Source: Vibrio sp. (GTDB lineage Bacteria; Pseudomonadota; Gammaproteobacteria; Enterobacterales; Vibrionaceae). Taken from it: 22,650 nt of DNA. Under the pieces are notes generated by a model that had not been told where the DNA came from, searched no databases, and saw nothing but the letters and a program-made list of their open reading frames with translations. Made by a program: the position numbers and the translations under genes. The DNA lies in contig SLFB01000158.1 in NCBI GenBank assembly GCA_007124475.1, positions 1 through 22,650 on the forward strand. The letters run 5' to 3'. Below are positions 21,971 to 22,650 of the stretch, in pieces (position 1 is the stretch's first letter; each line of letters begins with the position of its first letter).

Positions 21971-22650
21971 TTACAAAAGAAAGCTAAGTATGCCGACAAT
22001 AATGAAGCCTATACTACCTAGTAGGGTCACCATTACTGTCCATGTTTTGAGCGTGGTTTTTTCATCCATTTCCAATAAGCGAGAAACGAGCCAAAATCCT
22101 GAATCATTAAAGTGAGACAATACGGTAGCCCCACCAGCAATGGCAATCACGATAAAGCATAAGTCTAGCTCTGACAAACCTGTGGTTTGCGCAACAATCG
22201 GAGCCATTAACGCGGCGGTGGTGGTCAAGGCCACCGTGGCAGAACCTTGCGCAACCCGTAAACAAGTTGCGATCACAAAGGCCGCTACAACCAACGGCAT
22301 ACCAGTATGAGCTAAAACATCCGCCAGCGCCTGACCGATACCACTAGAGCGTAATACGCCACCAAACATACCACCGGCACCCGTCACAAGAATCACGGCA
22401 CAGATCGGAGCTAATGCATCTGTACATAGCTTCTCTAACTTACCCATACCATATTTGCCAGCAAAGGTAGCCAAACACACTAATAAGGTGATTAATAACG
22501 CAATCGGTGTTTTCCCTAGCATGCGTAAAAACTCAACCCAAGGCTGCTGACCATCCAGTACCCCAGCCACGGCTAACGTATTTAATCCAGTATCCAAAAA
22601 AATCAACAAGACCGGTAACACTAAGATAAACAGTACGGTGGAAAATTTCG
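21971..22650 (-). CDS. Gluconate permease of the GntP family, C-terminal part only
   Basis: Inner-membrane H+-coupled gluconate importer. About 225 C-terminal codons are visible and the frame stays open to the window edge (KFSTVLFILVLPVLLIFLDT), so the gene begins outside; the GTG at 22621 is an internal valine, not a start. The hydrophobic pattern and motifs such as ILVTGAGGMFGGVLRSSGIG, LRVAQGSATVALTTTAALMAP and LSHFNDSGFWLVSRLLEMDE are diagnostic of GntP-family permeases (GntT/GntU/GntP). The short spacing to eda and the family habit indicate an operon for gluconate uptake, phosphorylation and Entner-Doudoroff breakdown; kinase and dehydratase genes would be expected beyond the window end. 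Which Gnt paralogue this is cannot be decided. Confidence 0.92.
   Translation of the reverse strand, partial: KFSTVLFILVLPVLLIFLDTGLNTLAVAGVLDGQQPWVEFLRMLGKTPIALLITLLVCLATFAGKYGMGKLEKLCTDALAPICAVILVTGAGGMFGGVLRSSGIGQALADVLAHTGMPLVVAAFVIATCLRVAQGSATVALTTTAALMAPIVAQTTGLSELDLCFIVIAIAGGATVLSHFNDSGFWLVSRLLEMDEKTTLKTWTVMVTLLGSIGFIIVGILSFLL

Noticed and set aside
1..22650. Mobile elements, prophage genes, CRISPR arrays, tRNA or rRNA genes, defence or secondary-metabolite clusters
   Set aside because: None were seen. Nearly all coding space is filled by recognisable core genes with consistent codon use, and no repeat array or tRNA cloverleaf was noticed.

Overview
The window reads as chromosomal DNA of a gammaproteobacterium of the family Vibrionaceae. 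The main evidence is gene order: a LuxR-type response regulator like CrbR, an NhaP2-type K+/H+ antiporter, a DUF4212 protein with a large sodium:solute symporter, a small membrane protein, yhhQ, gmk, rpoZ, spoT, trmH, recG, envZ and ompR. I recall this order from the Vibrio cholerae VC2702-VC2714 region. The RecG, SpoT, OmpR, YhhQ and TopB proteins also read as close relatives of the E. coli proteins. I cannot name the species. I see no insertion sequence, prophage, CRISPR array, rRNA or tRNA gene.

Layout. 1-2583: the 3' part of a pullulanase gene (pulA, cut by the window start), followed by a 22-bp perfect palindrome and a strong terminator. 2707-3336: crbR, the response regulator that in V. 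cholerae activates acetate assimilation. 3426-5165 (minus): nhaP2. 5166-5860: a long divergent leader rich in inverted repeats. 5861-7908: a two-gene sodium:solute symporter operon ended by a terminator. 8020-8541: a conserved small membrane protein. 8579-9262 (minus): yhhQ, the queuosine-precursor transporter, preceded by a probable preQ1-I riboswitch that includes its ribosome binding site. 9662-12862: gmk, rpoZ and spoT (nucleotide metabolism, RNA polymerase omega subunit, ppGpp turnover). 12988-15825: trmH and recG. 15992-18095 (minus): ompR then envZ. 18313-21214 (minus): topB followed without a gap by a histone-deacetylase-like gene. 21344-22650 (minus): a gluconate-type permease (cut by the window end) and eda, the end of an Entner-Doudoroff operon.

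How the genes fit together. Several units deal with carbon and ions: pullulan/starch debranching, acetate control (crbR), a symporter for a probable small carboxylate, K+/H+ exchange, and gluconate uptake feeding KDPG aldolase. The gmk-rpoZ-spoT group is the standard stringent-response and guanine-nucleotide cluster, with trmH (tRNA Gm18) and recG (fork rescue) beside it. EnvZ/OmpR is the osmosensing two-component system.

The window is mostly well-known core genome and I do not see a convincing new multi-gene system. The points most worth a second look are regulatory: the preQ1-I-like element before yhhQ, the structured leader before the symporter operon, an EF-hand-like loop inside the symporter, the topB/deacetylase junction, and the eda terminator lying inside the topB leader. 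All calls come from reading the sequence; no database search was run.
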